Source: Synanceia verrucosa
Taxonomy: Eukaryota; Chordata; Actinopteri; Perciformes; Synanceiidae
Reading direction: 5' to 3'
DNA length: 64,000 nucleotides
NCBI GenBank assembly: GCA_029721515.1
Contig: CM056570.1
Coordinates: 6,810,601 to 6,874,600, forward strand
Positions 62,480 to 64,000 of this stretch are shown here, piece after piece. A model generated the notes under the pieces. That model searched no databases. It was given only the letters and a program-made list of their open reading frames with translations, and was not told the DNA's origin. Each line of letters begins with the position of its first letter. Within the stretch, counting starts at the first letter, position 1. The position numbers and the translations under genes were made by a program.

Positions 62480-62870
62480 GCCCTGGTAGAGTATAACATC
62501 TTCTTAATGATGATAATCATAATATGTTTATTTATGTTGCATTTTTCAAGAGCAAAGTGCTTCACAATAAAAGACTAAATAACCTGTAAAAGGAAAAATA
62601 ACAGACGTGCAGACATCAAGCTAAAAAAAAGCAAGTTTAAACAAATGGTGTCCACAGATTTTCTGTCCAGTGGGAGAGCCGTCCAGAGTTTAGCTGCAAC
62701 ACCCTCAAGTCTCCTTTTGTCTTAAGCCTTGAGGGACCAACAAACCCTGAACAAAGGACCTCAGAGATGTTATGATCCTGCATTAGAGGAAGCTGCAGAG
62801 CCAGCACTGCATTTCTAGGATCCTGGTTAGAAATAGCCTTCCTGAAATGACCACAACCTCTCAACACTAC
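62480..62870. repeat. Dispersed fish repeat with AAAGTGCTTCACAATAAAAG
   Basis: Starts with TATTTATGTTGCATTTTTCA and AAGTGCTTCACAATAAAAG, followed by a diverged block with GTGGGAGAGCCGTCCAGAG and AAGCCTTGAGGGACC. This is the layout of a common fish interspersed repeat of uncertain class. A short relative of its start is at 7300-7330. Confidence 0.5.
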
Positions 62871-63153
62871 ATACGATTTAGGCTTCGACTGGAAAACAAC
62901 TTTGGAGTTAAAATAAGCAACACTGAGTTTATGTAATTTAAAAATCTGAATGTGAAAATCACCAAGAAGCTACCAAGTTCATCATAATGTCATTTTCATA
63001 AACATGACTTTTTTTTCTGATCTCCTCACAGCTTCCTTTCTCCTTTTTTGGTTCCTCATTCTTTGCCACCATATTTTTTTCGTCACTGTGTATCATCGTC
63101 ACTGCCTTCTCTCTGCAGCTCTCAGTTATTACTCCCAGATTCGCTCTCTCTTT

Positions 63154-63155
<2 letters not shown>

Positions 63156-63194
<39 letters not shown>

Positions 63195-63270
63195 AGGCCA
63201 TTTGAGTTGCTCAGAGAGCTGTGAAAATGGTGTGTGTGTGTGTGTGTGTGCGTGTGTGTGTGTGTGTGTG
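63156..63270. repeat. (CT)n and (GT)n microsatellite pair
   Basis: A CT run (63156-63192), a 38-bp bridge, then a GT run (63231-63270) with one CG interruption. Confidence 0.95.
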
Positions 63271-64000
63271 TCTTTGCGTCTGCCTCCTGAAGGGAGTGTG
63301 TGTGTTCACATGCAGGGACAGTGGAGGTGGTGGAGCGTGTTAAGTTTTGCTGTAGAAGCCCTTCGATGGGGATAAGGAGCCGAGGGAGGGAGGAAGAAGG
63401 AAGGAAGGAGGGGAGGGAAGAGAAGAATGGATGGTTGGATAGATATATTCATAGAGGACAGATGAATGTCTGCGTACAGATCGATGTTGGGATGGAGGGA
63501 TTGAGATTTGGATGAATGGATGGAGAGAGGGTGGGGAGGGGAGGAGGGAAGGAGCAGACGATAACAAGAGAGGATGGATGGATCGATGACGGATAGATAC
63601 CAAAGATGTATGGATGAACAGATGAGAAATGGATGAACGGCTCGTTTAGCACTGCACAGTAATGATGGCAGGCTGTGTGGAGAGAGCCAAATATGTTGGG
63701 TGTTGACTTTGTGACAGTGGGGTAAATAATGTGTTGGTGCTGTAGTCTGATGGGAGACAGTGGTTTGGAGCCTAACTGAAGCTTTTGGCTGACCTTCCAG
63801 CGACCAGTGAGCTAAAAAAAAGGAGCAGCAAGCTGATCTGCTTGCTCGATTACTGCAGGTCTTGTGTCAAAGTTTGTTTCCCTTCTCTTCACATGGTGTT
63901 TTCTGTATCATTACGTATCATTACGTGGGTTAAAGGAGTATTTCACCAAGTACTCACCTGGAAAGAGGAACGAAAAATAAAGGCACGAAGCTTCTTGGAG

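Larger units (their letters stand above)
51403..64000 (+). other. NKAIN2: NKAIN2 intron 1 (partial)
   Basis: From the donor to the window end I find no further NKAIN exon. The intron holds MITEs at 54023, 57065 and 58375, a dispersed repeat at 62480-62870, ATGG/GGAA-rich tracts near 51690-51780 and 63380-63620, and microsatellites at 63156-63270. Confidence 0.8.

Noticed and set aside
1..64000. CRISPR arrays, operons, prophage or retroviral coding blocks
   Set aside because: Searched by eye on both strands; only microsatellites, MITEs, SINEs and a Tc1 relic were found.

Overview
This window is vertebrate nuclear DNA, most likely from a percomorph-type teleost. The evidence is AT-rich non-coding sequence with spliced genes, many CA/GT and TA microsatellites, a tRNA-headed SINE of the fish type, a Tc1-like transposase relic, several fish-type MITEs, and the gene pair triadin (TRDN, minus) and NKAIN2 (plus) placed head to head as in other vertebrates. 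There is no bacterial or viral gene organisation and no CRISPR array.

Layout. (1) Bases 1-1100 carry the 5' part of a small minus-strand gene: an open exon with a mitochondrial-presequence-like N-terminus and a second exon ending in an acidic tail. I do not recognise the product. (2) Bases 1640-4320 hold a complete minus-strand gene. Seven coding exons with sound splice sites join in one frame to a predicted 322-residue protein of what I believe is a teleost multi-copy family of unknown function. A tandem AAGTGA element of the IRF/ISRE type lies just upstream. This is the most interesting unit here. (3) Bases 4320-29570 contain no coding exon I can defend. They hold repeats, a Tc1 relic (18.8-19.7 kb), MITEs, SINEs, three CTCF-like motifs and a possible plus-strand terminal exon near 20.2 kb. 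(4) Bases 29574-29772 are the start-codon exon of triadin on the minus strand; later triadin exons were not found. (5) Bases 29.8-49.9 kb lie between the two genes. One well-formed but unassigned minus-strand exon sits at 35971-36093, among repeats that include a nested insertion near 39 kb. (6) Bases 50.0-51.4 kb are the promoter region, leader and first coding exon of NKAIN2, with short upstream ORFs. (7) From 51403 to the end is NKAIN2 intron 1, with three MITEs, including a hAT-type element with an exact 8-bp target duplication.

The products have no obvious shared pathway. Triadin belongs to the sarcoplasmic-reticulum calcium-release complex, NKAIN2 is a membrane partner of Na/K-ATPase beta subunits, and the left gene looks like an interferon-responsive, lineage-specific gene. 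Exon calls rest on reading splice signals and frames by eye; no database or transcript data were consulted.
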